A stretch of 64,000 bases of DNA from Paenibacillus catalpae (GCF_900112695.1 NZ_FOMT01000002.1:1-64000), one strand, 5' to 3'. Numbered from the stretch's first letter, positions 7,719 through 16,712 are shown. Notes: generated by a model not told the origin, from the letters alone. Program-made: numbers and translations.

Positions 7719-8639
7719 ATGAAAACTTCATCTGGCTATTGGACAGCGGTTATAATGGTTATTATCGCTGCGGCATGCTACGGCATTATGTCGCCGGTAC
7801 TAAAGTTATCTTATAATAACGGTTATACCTTTCAGCAAATTACGGTCCATCAGGTAGGAATGGGCGCAGCGCTGCTGTGGATTCTTATTCTGATCAGGCC
7901 ACGCTCATGGAGCAGGCTGACTTTCAGCTTCAGACATTGGACGGCGTTAGCGTTAATCGGTATTTGCGGCCTGAGTATGACGACGGTCTTCTATAATCAA
8001 ACGTTAGAGAAGCTGCATGCTTCTTTCTCAATTGTCTTGCTTTTTCAGTTCATGTGGATTACGATTTTGCTAGAAAGTTTGTGGAACCGGAAGTGGCCAA
8101 CAAGATGGCAATGGATCGCCATAGCCATGGCCATGGCAGGAACGGTACTGGCTGCTGGACTGTTCCAGAATAAGCTGGCAGACATCGATTGGGCCGGTGT
8201 AGGGTTTGGACTTGCTTCGGCGGTAACCTACAGCCTATTTCTGTTTCTGACGGGCAGAGCAGCGCCTGATTATGATCCCGTCTTTAAGTCGGCTATTATG
8301 ATGTCTTTTGGATTTCTTGTTATTGCGGTCTTATATGGCTATAAAGCATTTGATGGCGGTCCGGATCAAGAGTGGGGACTCATTGGTTGGGGATTTGTTT
8401 TGGGCCTGCTCGGGCAGGTTCTGCCGTCTGTCTTATTTAATGCCGGTATTCCGCGGGTCGGAAGCGGGCTGGCTTCCATGCTTGGAGCGATGGAGCTGCC
8501 CTTCGCGGTTGTCAGTGCCTGGCTTATTCTTGGGGAGCCGATATCCGTTAGCGGTATAGCGGGTATCGTGCTCATTCTGGGCGGCATTGTGCTTGCTGAG
8601 TACGGTGCGCGCCATGGGCGGATCATGCTTACGAAGTAA
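7719..8639 (+). CDS. EamA/DMT-family membrane transporter
   Basis: A 306-aa integral membrane protein of the drug/metabolite transporter superfamily, with two EamA repeats and about ten hydrophobic helices (for example AVIMVIIAAACYGIMSPVL at the start and GIAGIVLILGGIVLAEYGA at the end). Family members export amino acids, metabolites or toxic compounds; the substrate cannot be told here. RBS GGGGG lies about 12 nt before ATG 7719. The last five codons and the stop lie inside the first copy of the duplicated stem-loop element (8620-8671), so that element was acquired or expanded across the gene's 3' end. Confidence 0.88.
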   Translation: MKTSSGYWTAVIMVIIAAACYGIMSPVLKLSYNNGYTFQQITVHQVGMGAALLWILILIRPRSWSRLTFSFRHWTALALIGICGLSMTTVFYNQTLEKLHASFSIVLLFQFMWITILLESLWNRKWPTRWQWIAIAMAMAGTVLAAGLFQNKLADIDWAGVGFGLASAVTYSLFLFLTGRAAPDYDPVFKSAIMMSFGFLVIAVLYGYKAFDGGPDQEWGLIGWGFVLGLLGQVLPSVLFNAGIPRVGSGLASMLGAMELPFAVVSAWLILGEPISVSGIAGIVLILGGIVLAEYGARHGRIMLTK

Positions 8640-8724
8640 GAATTATCACAAAAAGCACGTGATAATTCTTTAGGATCATGCTTACGAAGTAAGAATTATC
8701 ACAAAAAGCACGTGATAATTCTTT
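8620..8724 (+). repeat. Tandem duplication (2 x 52 bp) of a stem-loop element before sigW
   Basis: Bases 8620-8671 and 8673-8724 are identical. Each unit has the head ATGCTTACGAAGTA (8625-8638, 8678-8691), then an 11-bp perfect hairpin AGAATTATCAC / GTGATAATTCT with loop AAAAAGCAC, then TT. The second copy ends 1 nt before the sigW RBS TAGGAGG. The first copy spans the stop codon of the DMT gene. The same head, followed by another GAAT...ATTC hairpin and AGGAGG, recurs at 43700. Confidence 0.95.
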
Positions 8725-8739
8725 GTAGGAGGACAAAAA

Positions 8740-9306
8740 GTGAATGTATTGGAAGCCCGTCTCGCCCGGTTAGCGTTGAAAGGCGACCAGCGGGCATTTG
8801 CTGAGCTTGTAGGACTGTATCAGGACAAGCTGTTCCATATGGCCTACCGAATGTTATATAACCGCCAGGAGGCGGAAGACGTCGTTCAGGAAACCTTTCT
8901 GCGCGTCTATAAAAATCTGGAGCGATACGATGAGTCGCTTAAATTCTCCACGTGGATTTACCGGATCGCGACGAATCTTTGCATCGACCGGCTGAGAAAG
9001 CGGAAGCCGTCCTATTCGCTGGACGCCGAGTCCACGGATCATGAAGGGCTGGACGGCTACTCGATGATTCCAAGCGATGACCGTACGCCGGAGTCGGAGC
9101 TTCTGCTGTCGGAAACCCAGCGCATTATTCATGATTCGATTGATTCACTGCCTCCGAAATACAAGACCATAATGATGCTTCGCTATATTCAGGAGATGTC
9201 TCTGCAGGAGATTAGCGATGTACTTGATATGCCGGTGACGACGATCAAGACGCGTGTTCACCGCGGCAGGGAGTTTTTGCGGAAAAAGCTGGAGCATAAG
9301 CTGTAG
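8740..9306 (+). CDS. sigW: RNA polymerase ECF sigma factor SigW
   Basis: A 188-aa extracytoplasmic-function sigma factor. The region 2 signatures AEDVVQETFLRVYKNL and KFSTWIYRIATNLCIDRLRKRKP, and region 4 SLQEISDVLDMPVTTIKTRVHRGREFLRKKL, are very close to B. subtilis SigW, including LDAES/EGL between the two regions. It directs RNA polymerase to cell-envelope and antibiotic-stress promoters and is held by the membrane anti-sigma factor RsiW. Start is GTG 8740 with TAGGAGGA (8726-8733). It is followed by rsiW after 204 bp, an unusually long gap. No sigma-W promoter is obvious upstream; one lies downstream at 9429. Confidence 0.93.
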   Translation: MNVLEARLARLALKGDQRAFAELVGLYQDKLFHMAYRMLYNRQEAEDVVQETFLRVYKNLERYDESLKFSTWIYRIATNLCIDRLRKRKPSYSLDAESTDHEGLDGYSMIPSDDRTPESELLLSETQRIIHDSIDSLPPKYKTIMMLRYIQEMSLQEISDVLDMPVTTIKTRVHRGREFLRKKLEHKL

Positions 9307-9309
9307 GAT

Positions 9310-9366
9310 AAGCGTAAACGGCTGCACCGTTCTTTGGTCTATGCTTAAGAGGTAAGCATACGTTTT
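9310..9366 (+). repeat. Short dispersed element, copy A (between sigW and rsiW)
   Basis: It starts with AAGCGTAAACGGCTGC (9310-9325) and ends GCATACGTTT. The AAACG/CGTTT ends are inverted. Inside is a perfect hairpin TATGCTTA...TAAGCATA (9340-9360) followed by CGTTTTT, which could terminate transcription between sigW and rsiW. Copy B is at 10241 on the other side of rsiW. Confidence 0.7.
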
Positions 9367-9428
9367 TGTCGGCGAACAATTAGCCTTGTATAGGGAAGGC
9401 CTATACTTTTGTTATAGCTCAAAAAAAG

Positions 9429-9455
9429 TGAAACATCTGATGCGAGCTGTACGTA
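9429..9455 (+). promoter_or_regulatory. Sigma-W-type promoter upstream of rsiW
   Basis: TGAAAC (9429-9434) and CGTA (9452-9455) are 17 bp apart, and the -35 is preceded by an A-run, as in known sigma-W promoters. It would start transcription about 50 nt upstream of rsiW, giving the anti-sigma gene its own SigW-dependent promoter. Confidence 0.8.
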
Positions 9456-9510
9456 CTCTATAAATGTGAAGAGCTTATGCGCGAGCAAACGAAAGAAAGG
9501 ACTGGCTGCT

Positions 9511-10143
9511 ATGAACTGCAACGTCGCGGTTGTATGGATGCATGATTATTTAGACGGCGATCTGCCGCGTGAAGATGCGCGAGAATTACAAACTCATTTG
9601 CACTCATGTCCCGCTTGCCTAGCCCGCTTTGAACAGCTGGAGAAGACAGAAGCGATAATGCTGGGTACAATTGAGCACAGCGTTTCTGTTCCGGATTATG
9701 ATAAATCAGCGTTGACTGACCGTATTATGGCTCAACTGCCGAAACCGGCAATAACAAAAGAACGTCGCGGCTTGCTGCGGTACATTTACAAGTATCCGGG
9801 CCTTACTGCTGCCGCATTGTTTGTCCTTGTTATGCTCGGCAGTTTCGCTACAACATGGGATCAGGATTCGAAGCTGGTTGTATCCGGTGAAGATCTGCAG
9901 CAGGTTGTCATTAATGGAAACACGGTTACGGTTCCCGAAGGCGCTCATGTAAAGGGCAATTTGGTTGTTGAAAATGGAACGGCTGATGTGAAGGGTGAAG
10001 TAGATGGCAACGTTACAGTCATCGACGGCAGCCTGAATCTTGCATCAACCGGTTACATCACGGGACAAAGCCGAACCATCGATCAGGCGCTTGACTGGTT
10101 CTGGTACAAAGTGACGGAAACGTTCAGCGGATTGGCTAATTAG
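9511..10143 (+). CDS. rsiW: Anti-sigma-W factor RsiW
   Basis: A 210-aa single-pass membrane anti-sigma factor. The cytosolic zinc-binding ZAS domain shows H29-x3-C33-x2-C36. A membrane segment follows near residues 91-112 (GLTAAALFVLVMLGSFATTW). The external domain carries NTVTVPEGAHVKGNLVVENG and GNVTVIDGS repeats ending in DWFWYKVTETFSG, closely matching the C-terminal domain of B. subtilis RsiW. It binds SigW until regulated proteolysis releases it. I chose ATG 11-12 nt after a purine-rich AAAGAAAGG; an in-frame GTG at 9466 would add 15 residues and lie inside the promoter's leader. Two related short repeats flank the gene. Confidence 0.93.
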   Translation: MNCNVAVVWMHDYLDGDLPREDARELQTHLHSCPACLARFEQLEKTEAIMLGTIEHSVSVPDYDKSALTDRIMAQLPKPAITKERRGLLRYIYKYPGLTAAALFVLVMLGSFATTWDQDSKLVVSGEDLQQVVINGNTVTVPEGAHVKGNLVVENGTADVKGEVDGNVTVIDGSLNLASTGYITGQSRTIDQALDWFWYKVTETFSGLAN

Positions 10144-10148
10144 GACGA

Positions 10149-10184
10149 AACTGCCTCTCTTGCAGAGAGGCAGTTATTTTTTTT
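10149..10184 (+). terminator. Terminator after rsiW
   Basis: A 12-bp perfect stem (AACTGCCTCTCT / AGAGAGGCAGTT) with a TGC loop is followed by ATTTTTTTT. Confidence 0.94.
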
Positions 10185-10240
10185 CTGAAAAAAAGGGTTT
10201 CCAATAGCATTTCTAGAAAATAATAAAGTTGAATCCAAAC

Positions 10241-10305
10241 AAGCGTAAACGGCTGCGCCTGAAAGAATTGCTGCAAAAAGCATGTAGTAGGAGCACCATA
10301 CGTTT
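10241..10305 (+). repeat. Short dispersed element, copy B (between rsiW and cdaA)
   Basis: It begins with the same 16 bases as copy A (AAGCGTAAACGGCTGC, 10241-10256) and ends CATACGTTT (10297-10305). The interior differs. The surrounding 10185-10394 region otherwise shows only AT-rich sequence before cdaA. Confidence 0.65.
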
Positions 10306-10394
10306 CGAGGGTGAAATATAAGCACAGTATAGAGAAATCATATACCTTCTTATATTTTAAAGATGAGTGTCGTCGGCAATTTGGGGGTTGATCT

Positions 10395-11246
10395 ATGAAT
10401 TACTTCAATGATTTAACTTGGAATGGCTGGATTAAAGACATCATTGATGTCGGCATTGTTAGTTATATCATCTATAAACTGATTTTGCTCGTTAGGGGCA
10501 CCAGAGCTGTCCAGCTATTAAAAGGGATACTGGTTCTGGTCGGAACCTGGGCGATCAGCACCTGGTTTAATCTGTATACGCTGAAATGGCTGATGAACCA
10601 GATGTTTACGTTTGGCGTCGTGTCCGTACTTATTATTTTTCAACCGGAGCTTCGGCGTGCGCTCGAGCAGTTAGGGCGCGGAAAGCTGTTTGCTCGTACA
10701 TCATCGCTGGAGCGGGATATCGTTGCCGAACAGATCGAAAGTGTCATGAAGGCTGTTCAGCATATGGCTCAGCGAAGCGTTGGGGCATTGATCGTCTTTG
10801 AACGCAATACGGGAGTTAGCGAGCTGATTGAATCCGGGATTCAGATGGAATCGCGGATTACATCGGAGCTGCTCATTAATATTTTCACACCTAATACTCC
10901 GCTCCATGACGGGGCGGTTATTATCCGGGGCAATCATATTATGGCCGCCGGCTGTTATTTGCCGCTCTCGGAAAACCCGTTTATCAGCAAGGAGCTGGGT
11001 ACCCGCCATCGTGCCGCTATCGGGGTGAGCGAGGTTAGTGACGCTGTAGCGGTGATCGTATCGGAGGAGACCGGACAAGTCTCTCTGGCGATTAACGGAA
11101 TGATTGTACGCGATATTAAGGAAGAATCGCTTATTTCCAAGCTGTTCGAGGAGCTGACGCCAAAGCAGACGAACAGCAAGGAGCGGGCAACCGTTTCTTC
11201 GTTCCCGTTCTCCTTCTGGAAGCGGAAAGGAGGCCGCGATGGATAA
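10395..11246 (+). CDS. cdaA: Diadenylate cyclase CdaA
   Basis: A 283-aa membrane diadenylate cyclase that joins two ATP into c-di-AMP, the second messenger for potassium, osmotic and cell-wall control. Three N-terminal membrane helices (residues about 10-80) precede the DAC domain with its DGA (172-174, in PLHDGAVII) and RHR (204-206, in TRHRAAIG) motifs. ATG 10395 follows a GGGGGTTG box. The end overlaps cdaR by 8 nt, and glmM follows, the conserved cdaA-cdaR-glmM order in which CdaR and GlmM modulate the cyclase. Confidence 0.97.
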   Translation: MNYFNDLTWNGWIKDIIDVGIVSYIIYKLILLVRGTRAVQLLKGILVLVGTWAISTWFNLYTLKWLMNQMFTFGVVSVLIIFQPELRRALEQLGRGKLFARTSSLERDIVAEQIESVMKAVQHMAQRSVGALIVFERNTGVSELIESGIQMESRITSELLINIFTPNTPLHDGAVIIRGNHIMAAGCYLPLSENPFISKELGTRHRAAIGVSEVSDAVAVIVSEETGQVSLAINGMIVRDIKEESLISKLFEELTPKQTNSKERATVSSFPFSFWKRKGGRDG

Positions 11247-12705
11247 GTGGTTAAGTCATCCGACGATGCTCAAAATTCTCTCTGTCGCGATCGCTTTGCT
11301 TTTGTGGGCGGTGGTCCATTTCGATCCGGAATCGACGCCGGCCACCGTTACTTCGAATTTGGATACCAAGGTCATTGAAGCTGCGTCTGTAATCCCGACA
11401 GGTCTGGATGAAACGAAATATGCACTCGTAAATGTTGAACCAACCGTCGTCCGGCTTGTTGTAGAAGGGCGCCGTGCCAGTCTCTTGACCTTGAAGGATG
11501 AAGATTATGTCGTGCATCTGGATTTAAGCCATGTAACGGCTGGCGAGCATGTCGTGCCGCTGACGTATGATTTGCCAAAAGGCATCAGTTTGATTGAAAT
11601 GTCTCCGCGATCGGCTACTGTCGATATTGTAGAGATCGAGACGAAGACGTTTGATCTTGGGGTCGCAACGGATGGGACTCCTGCGAATGGTTATATAGCG
11701 GGAACACCAACGGTGAAATCAGGCACAACTGTGAACATAACGCTGCCGAAGGACGAGATGGCTCTTGTCGGGGCGGTACGCACAACCATTGATATTGAGG
11801 GCGCCGAGAAGACCGTCGTCAATAAGAAATCGCAAATCGTTGTGTATGATACGGAAGGCGAAGCGATGGAGCATGCAATCATCCGTCCTTCTACCGTAGA
11901 AGTGGAAGTGCCCGTTACTCCGCCGCTGAAGACGATGCCGCTGCAGATTGGGTTCACGGGAAGTCTGCCAGATGGTCTGAGTATTAGCTCAGTGAAGGCG
12001 GATATTGATAAAGTAGCCGTTTACGGCGACCAGAAGCTGCTGGATTCAATGGAAACATACACCGGCGGCGTTACGATTGACCTATCCAAGATTAAGGAAT
12101 CCGGCACGGTAAAAGCAAAGGTCAATGCGGTTGGCGATGTGAAGATGGTCGAGCCGTCAGAAATAGACATAGAGGTCACAGTGGTTACTTCTCAGACATT
12201 AACGCTTGACCGGAGTGTAATCCTGAAGGACCTGCCGGAAGGGCTGGCAGCGGCTTTCAAAGATCCGGAAGACGGACACATCTCTATAGCGGTCCGTGGT
12301 GCGCCTAATATGCTTGCAGCTCTCCAGAACGATGATGTGCGTCTGGTAGCGGATCTGAGCGAGGCCAAGATTGGACGGGCAACCTTTACGCTTCTTGTAA
12401 AGCTGCCGCGATTTATTGATCTGGCCGATAGGTCTCAGAAATTCACTGTAACGCTCGACATCACGGACAAAAATGCAACCAGCGGGAACAACGCGGATGA
12501 AGGCAGCGGAAGCGAGGATGTTCCTGCTGGAGGCCAACCGGAAGGCTCTCCTAGTCATTCGCCGCCGCCTTCTACGGATCCGGGCTCGAATACCGATGCC
12601 GGCAATGGTGCTGATTCAGGCACAAATACCGGTTCCAATAACGGCTCGAATCCGGATCCGTCAACAGGAGCAGACGGCGATGCCGAACCGGATACCAGCC
12701 AATAA
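11239..12705 (+). CDS. cdaR: CdaA regulatory protein CdaR (YbbR-domain protein)
   Basis: A 488-aa secreted, membrane-tethered protein. An N-terminal membrane segment (MLKILSVAIALLLWAVVHF) is followed by four YbbR repeats (about residues 45-410). The C-terminal tail of about 75 residues is rich in Ser, Gly, Asn, Pro and Asp. CdaR contacts the outside face of CdaA and modulates c-di-AMP synthesis. It starts inside the last codons of cdaA with AAAGGAGG (11226-11233) as RBS, implying translational coupling. The acidic low-complexity tail is longer than in B. subtilis CdaR and may be a wall-spanning extension (inference). Confidence 0.93.
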   Translation: MDKWLSHPTMLKILSVAIALLLWAVVHFDPESTPATVTSNLDTKVIEAASVIPTGLDETKYALVNVEPTVVRLVVEGRRASLLTLKDEDYVVHLDLSHVTAGEHVVPLTYDLPKGISLIEMSPRSATVDIVEIETKTFDLGVATDGTPANGYIAGTPTVKSGTTVNITLPKDEMALVGAVRTTIDIEGAEKTVVNKKSQIVVYDTEGEAMEHAIIRPSTVEVEVPVTPPLKTMPLQIGFTGSLPDGLSISSVKADIDKVAVYGDQKLLDSMETYTGGVTIDLSKIKESGTVKAKVNAVGDVKMVEPSEIDIEVTVVTSQTLTLDRSVILKDLPEGLAAAFKDPEDGHISIAVRGAPNMLAALQNDDVRLVADLSEAKIGRATFTLLVKLPRFIDLADRSQKFTVTLDITDKNATSGNNADEGSGSEDVPAGGQPEGSPSHSPPPSTDPGSNTDAGNGADSGTNTGSNNGSNPDPSTGADGDAEPDTSQ

Positions 12706-12831
12706 CAGGCTGTACTTGGAAGCGGGAAAAGAGGTAATGAAAAGTAGTTCAAAAGCTGCCTCAGATCGAGTAGGATTAGGAATAGATCATACACAGCAGC
12801 AGATTTAACGACAAAAGGGGCATGAGATAAT

Positions 12832-14172
12832 ATGGGGAAATATTTTGGTACGGATGGAGTGCGCGGAGTTGCTAATCTTGAGCTGACTCCGGAGCTTGCT
12901 TATAAAATCGGCCGCTGCGGCGGTTATGTCTTAACAGGCCAGGCGGATAAGCCTAAGGTTGTTATCGGCCTGGATACACGGATCTCGGGTCCGATGCTGG
13001 AGGCGGCGCTTATTGCCGGGCTTCTGTCGATAGGCGCAAGCGTGATTCGTCTTGGCGTTGTGTCGACACCGGCAGTAGCCTACATTACGCGTGAACTTAA
13101 AGCGGATGCGGGCGTTATGATCTCGGCTTCGCATAATCCAGTTCAAGATAACGGCATTAAGTTCTTTGGCGGTGACGGCTTCAAGCTGTCCGATGAGACA
13201 GAGCTTGAGATCGAACGTCTGATTGATGCGGCAGCAGATGAGCTTCCTCGTCCAATCGGCGGCGATATCGGTTCCGTACTGAATGACGATGACGCGAAAT
13301 ACCGTTATTTGGAATACCTGAAAACAACCATAAAAGGCGATTTCGGCGGCCTGAAAATCGTCCTCGACTGCGCGCACGGCTCGGCTTACGAGCTGGCGCC
13401 TAAAGTGTTCCGCGAACTTGGCGCGGAGATTATTACGGTTGGCGCTGAGCCTGACGGCCGCAACATAAATGCGGGCGTTGGTTCGACGCATCCAGAATAT
13501 TTGCGCGAGCAGGTATTGACGCATGGCGCGGATCTGGGCCTTTCGTTCGACGGCGATGCTGACCGTCTGATCGCGATTGACGACAAAGGCGAGGAAGTTG
13601 ACGGCGACTATATCCTGTGCATCTGCGGCGATGCAATGAAGCGGGCTGGCAAGCTGAAAAACGACACGGTAGTTACTACCGTTATGGCGAACATCGGCTT
13701 CTTCAAAGCGACGCAGCGCATTGGCCTGAACACGGCTCAAACTGCCGTAGGCGACCGCTACGTGATGGAAGAAATGCGTCGCGGCGGCTTTAACCTCGGC
13801 GGCGAGCAGTCCGGTCATGTTATTTTCCTCGACTACAATACAACCGGTGACGGTATCTTAACCGCCTTGCAGCTGGTGGACACACTTGTGGCGTCGGGCC
13901 GTAAGCTGAGCGAGCTGAAAAACCTGATGAGCAAGTATCCGCAGGTGCTGGTCAACGTTCGCGTAGAAGACAAGAGCCTGTACGCAGGAAATGCTGCAAT
14001 CGCGAGCGCCGTTGAGCAAGTGGAGCAGGAACTTGGCGATAACGGCCGCGTGCTTGTTCGCCCATCCGGCACGGAATCTTTGATCCGCGTTATGGCGGAA
14101 GGCCCGGAAAAAGATCAAATTGAAGACTATGTGGCTCGAATCGTTCATGTGGTGAAAGAGCAATTAGGCTAA
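12832..14172 (+). CDS. glmM: Phosphoglucosamine mutase
   Basis: A 446-aa enzyme that converts glucosamine-6-phosphate to glucosamine-1-phosphate for UDP-GlcNAc and peptidoglycan synthesis. The phospho-serine loop ISASHNP has Ser100, the metal loop DGDADR spans 240-245, and the C-terminal phosphate-binding [12 protein letters not shown] is intact. It starts at ATG with GGGG about 12 nt upstream, 126 bp after cdaR. Known partners of CdaA include GlmM, which fits the cluster. Confidence 0.97.
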   Translation: MGKYFGTDGVRGVANLELTPELAYKIGRCGGYVLTGQADKPKVVIGLDTRISGPMLEAALIAGLLSIGASVIRLGVVSTPAVAYITRELKADAGVMISASHNPVQDNGIKFFGGDGFKLSDETELEIERLIDAAADELPRPIGGDIGSVLNDDDAKYRYLEYLKTTIKGDFGGLKIVLDCAHGSAYELAPKVFRELGAEIITVGAEPDGRNINAGVGSTHPEYLREQVLTHGADLGLSFDGDADRLIAIDDKGEEVDGDYILCICGDAMKRAGKLKNDTVVTTVMANIGFFKATQRIGLNTAQTAVGDRYVMEEMRRGGFNLGGEQSGHVIFLDYNTTGDGILTALQLVDTLVASGRKLSELKNLMSKYPQVLVNVRVEDKSLYAGNAAIASAVEQVEQELGDNGRVLVRPSGTESLIRVMAEGPEKDQIEDYVARIVHVVKEQLG

Positions 14173-14217
14173 ACGTTAGCGGCCTTAAGCCTTAAGCAGG
14201 AACCGATGCCGACAAAC

Positions 14218-14254
14218 GTAAAAGTCTCCACGATTCCGTGGAGACTTTTACATT
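14218..14254 (+). terminator. Terminator after glmM
   Basis: A 15-bp perfect stem (GTAAAAGTCTCCACG / CGTGGAGACTTTTAC) with an ATTC loop has T-rich flanks. Confidence 0.9.
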
Positions 14255-14410
14255 TACGGCTAGGCCAATGAATATATAGGTAATGTAAGGGAATTCATTT
14301 GCTTTGAAAATCGGGACAAATGTAAGGCCGGGCTTGGGCAATTCGGACGAGAAGGCGTATATTCCTAGGAGAAAATACGGGCGTTGTTCGTCCTGCGCCT
14401 AAAGTTCAGG

Positions 14411-14439
14411 TTGCGAAACCGGTCGAAAGTGAATATGAT
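14411..14439 (+). promoter_or_regulatory. Probable glmS promoter
   Basis: TTGCGA (14411-14416) and TATGAT (14434-14439) are 17 bp apart. Transcription would start about 50 nt before the ribozyme cleavage site. The rest of 14255-14495 shows no gene or other clear element. Confidence 0.65.
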
Positions 14440-14495
14440 AGAAAGTATGATTCCAGCAGGAAAGCGAGGATAGAGGTTAGATTAACGTTTCATAA

Positions 14496-14745
14496 GCGCC
14501 AGAGCTTGCGTGATGATTCGCCTTATGGAGTAAGAGGCATAAGGGATCATACGGGAAGCTGACGAGGTGAAGGTGTTCGAATTATTCGGCGGGGACCTTC
14601 CGGTTATTGCAAAGCCAACCGAAAGCCGATACGCAAAAGGATTGGGCGACCGATCTCACAAACGTTCGGCAGGCTGCACTTATTATAAGTTATATTTCGA
14701 GGTTTTAAAAAAACATGCTCCCGTATGTCTATGGTGCCGCCTGAG
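14496..14745 (+). ncRNA. glmS glucosamine-6-phosphate-activated ribozyme
   Basis: The 5' leader of glmS carries the conserved glmS-ribozyme core. AGCGCC with the cleavage point before G14496 lies at the 5' end, GACGAGG is at 14561-14567, then GAAGG...TTCGAATTATTCGGCGG...CCTTCCGG (14569-14603), in the same order and spacing as the Bacillus ribozymes. The P1/P2 arm between 14502 and 14560 is longer than in B. subtilis. The 3' boundary in the P4 region is approximate. When glucosamine-6-phosphate is plentiful the mRNA cleaves itself and glmS is silenced. Confidence 0.93.
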
Positions 14746-14846
14746 AGGTCGGCACGGGCAGTAGGGGAAATAACGCCTGTGCCGCATATAGGCTGGCAGC
14801 CGAGTCATAGTTGGGAGACAACTATTATTATCGGAGGTCTTTATAT

Positions 14847-16679
14847 ATGTGTGGTATTGTAGGATATATTGGTAAACGTGATTCTCAGGATATTTTGATC
14901 GAAGGGTTGAAGAAGCTGGAATACCGGGGTTATGACTCCGCCGGTATTGCGGTATTCACAACGAACGGTCTGGAAATCAAGAAATCTAAAGGCCGTCTGG
15001 CTGTGCTGGAGGATAAACTGCGTGATGAGCCGCTGCAAGGTTCGGTGGGTATCGGTCATACACGTTGGGCAACTCATGGCAAGCCATCGGACGTAAACTC
15101 GCATCCTCATACAGATAACTCGGCGAAGTTCTCGGTCGTGCATAACGGCATTGTCGAAAACTACCTGGATCTGAAAGATGAGCTGACTGCGAAAGGCCAT
15201 CGTTTTGTGTCGGAGACTGACACGGAGGTTATCTCGCATCTGGTTGCTGACGAATACGACGGCAACATTGTCGAAGCGGTACAACGCGCTGTAAAACGTA
15301 TGCGCGGCGCATTTGCGCTGGGCGTATTGACGGAATTTGAACCAGAGCGTCTGGTTGCGGTTCGTTTTGCAAGCCCGCTTGTTATCGGTGTTGGCGAAGG
15401 CGAGAACTTTATCGGTTCGGATATTCCGGCGATTTTGGAGCATACTCGAAATGTATACATCTTGAACGACGGCGAAATGGCTGTATTGACACGTAATGGT
15501 GTCGAACTGATGACGACAGAGGGCGAATTTATTTCCAAGGAAATATACCATGTCGATTGGGATCTTGTGACAGCAGAGAAAGCCGGATTTGATCATTTTA
15601 TGCTGAAAGAGATTTACGAGCAGCCAAAGGCTTACCGCGACACCATGCTGGGCCGCATTGCGGAAGATGGCAAGTCCGTAAACCTGCAAGAGCTGAAGAT
15701 GACGGAAGACTATGTGAAGACGATCCGCAAAGTGCATATCGTCGCTTGCGGTACGGCATACCATGCAGGTATGGTTGGTAAAACGGTCATTGAATCGCTC
15801 GCGCGCATCCCGGTTGAGACGGATGTAGCGTCCGAATACCGTTACCGTTCGCCAATCATTACGCCGGATACACTCGTAATCGTTGTAAGCCAATCGGGCG
15901 AAACAGCGGATACGCTGGCAGCCCTTCGTGAAGCAAAACGCAACGGTGCGCGCGTTCTGGCGATCACTAACGTTGTAGGCAGCTCGGTTGCCCGTGAAGC
16001 GGATGACGTACTCGTCACTTTGGCGGGTCCTGAGATCGCGGTAGCATCGACGAAAGCTTACACTTCGCAGCTGATCGTATTCTACCTGTTTGGTCTGCAC
16101 CTGGCCGGCATTTTGGGTACGAAAGACGAAGCGACGGTTGCCGGCATCATCGCCGCTATGAACGAGCTTCCCGAGCAAGTAGAGAGCATTCTTGAGAACG
16201 CACCTGTGCTGAAGCAAGTAGCCGAGTCGATCTCCCATCATAAGAGCCTGTTCTTCATCGGCCGCGGCGTGGACTATGCAGTCGCACAAGAAGGCTCGCT
16301 GAAGCTGAAAGAAATCTCTTACATTCACTCCGAGGCTTATGCAGCTGGTGAGTTGAAGCATGGTACGCTGGCGCTGATCGAAGACGGCATTCCGGTTATC
16401 GCATTGGTAACCCAAGAAGAGCTGTATGAGAAAACGCTGAGCAACATTAAGGAAGTAAAAGCGCGCGGCGCTCATGTATTGGGTCTTGCGAATGCAGGCA
16501 GCGAAGTTGAGGTTGGCAAATCGGTTGACGAATTGTTCGCTATCCCGAAAACATTGCCGCTTCTTACACCGGCTCTGTCCGTTGTACCGCTGCAGCTGAT
16601 CTCCTACTACGCATCGCTGGCACTTGGCCATGATGTAGATAAACCGCGTAACCTCGCGAAGAGCGTGACTGTGGAGTAG
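14847..16679 (+). CDS. glmS: Glutamine--fructose-6-phosphate aminotransferase (isomerizing)
   Basis: A 610-aa enzyme that makes glucosamine-6-phosphate from fructose-6-phosphate and glutamine, the entry to UDP-GlcNAc. The N-terminal class II amidotransferase domain begins MCGIVGYIG with nucleophile Cys2. Two SIS domains follow, with motifs SQSGETADT and STKAYTSQL. The C-terminus LAKSVTVE is the canonical end. I placed the start at ATG 14847, since Cys must follow Met and GGAGG is 9 nt upstream; an upstream in-frame codon at 14811 would bury the catalytic Cys. Regulated by the ribozyme at 14496. Confidence 0.98.
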   Translation: MCGIVGYIGKRDSQDILIEGLKKLEYRGYDSAGIAVFTTNGLEIKKSKGRLAVLEDKLRDEPLQGSVGIGHTRWATHGKPSDVNSHPHTDNSAKFSVVHNGIVENYLDLKDELTAKGHRFVSETDTEVISHLVADEYDGNIVEAVQRAVKRMRGAFALGVLTEFEPERLVAVRFASPLVIGVGEGENFIGSDIPAILEHTRNVYILNDGEMAVLTRNGVELMTTEGEFISKEIYHVDWDLVTAEKAGFDHFMLKEIYEQPKAYRDTMLGRIAEDGKSVNLQELKMTEDYVKTIRKVHIVACGTAYHAGMVGKTVIESLARIPVETDVASEYRYRSPIITPDTLVIVVSQSGETADTLAALREAKRNGARVLAITNVVGSSVAREADDVLVTLAGPEIAVASTKAYTSQLIVFYLFGLHLAGILGTKDEATVAGIIAAMNELPEQVESILENAPVLKQVAESISHHKSLFFIGRGVDYAVAQEGSLKLKEISYIHSEAYAAGELKHGTLALIEDGIPVIALVTQEELYEKTLSNIKEVKARGAHVLGLANAGSEVEVGKSVDELFAIPKTLPLLTPALSVVPLQLISYYASLALGHDVDKPRNLAKSVTVE

Positions 16680-16712
16680 GAAGTTTTTGTTATCTGAAAA
16701 GTATTGTCAGTA

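Noticed and set aside
12931..13818. Antisense open frame within glmM
   Set aside because: glmM is unambiguous; the antisense product has no family features.
14567..14764. Short plus-strand open frame in the glmS leader
   Set aside because: It lies wholly inside the glmS ribozyme and has no RBS of its own; the conserved RNA core explains the sequence.
14841..16631. 596-codon antisense open frame within glmS
   Set aside because: Fully overlapped by glmS with all catalytic motifs on the plus strand; the antisense frame shows no domain.
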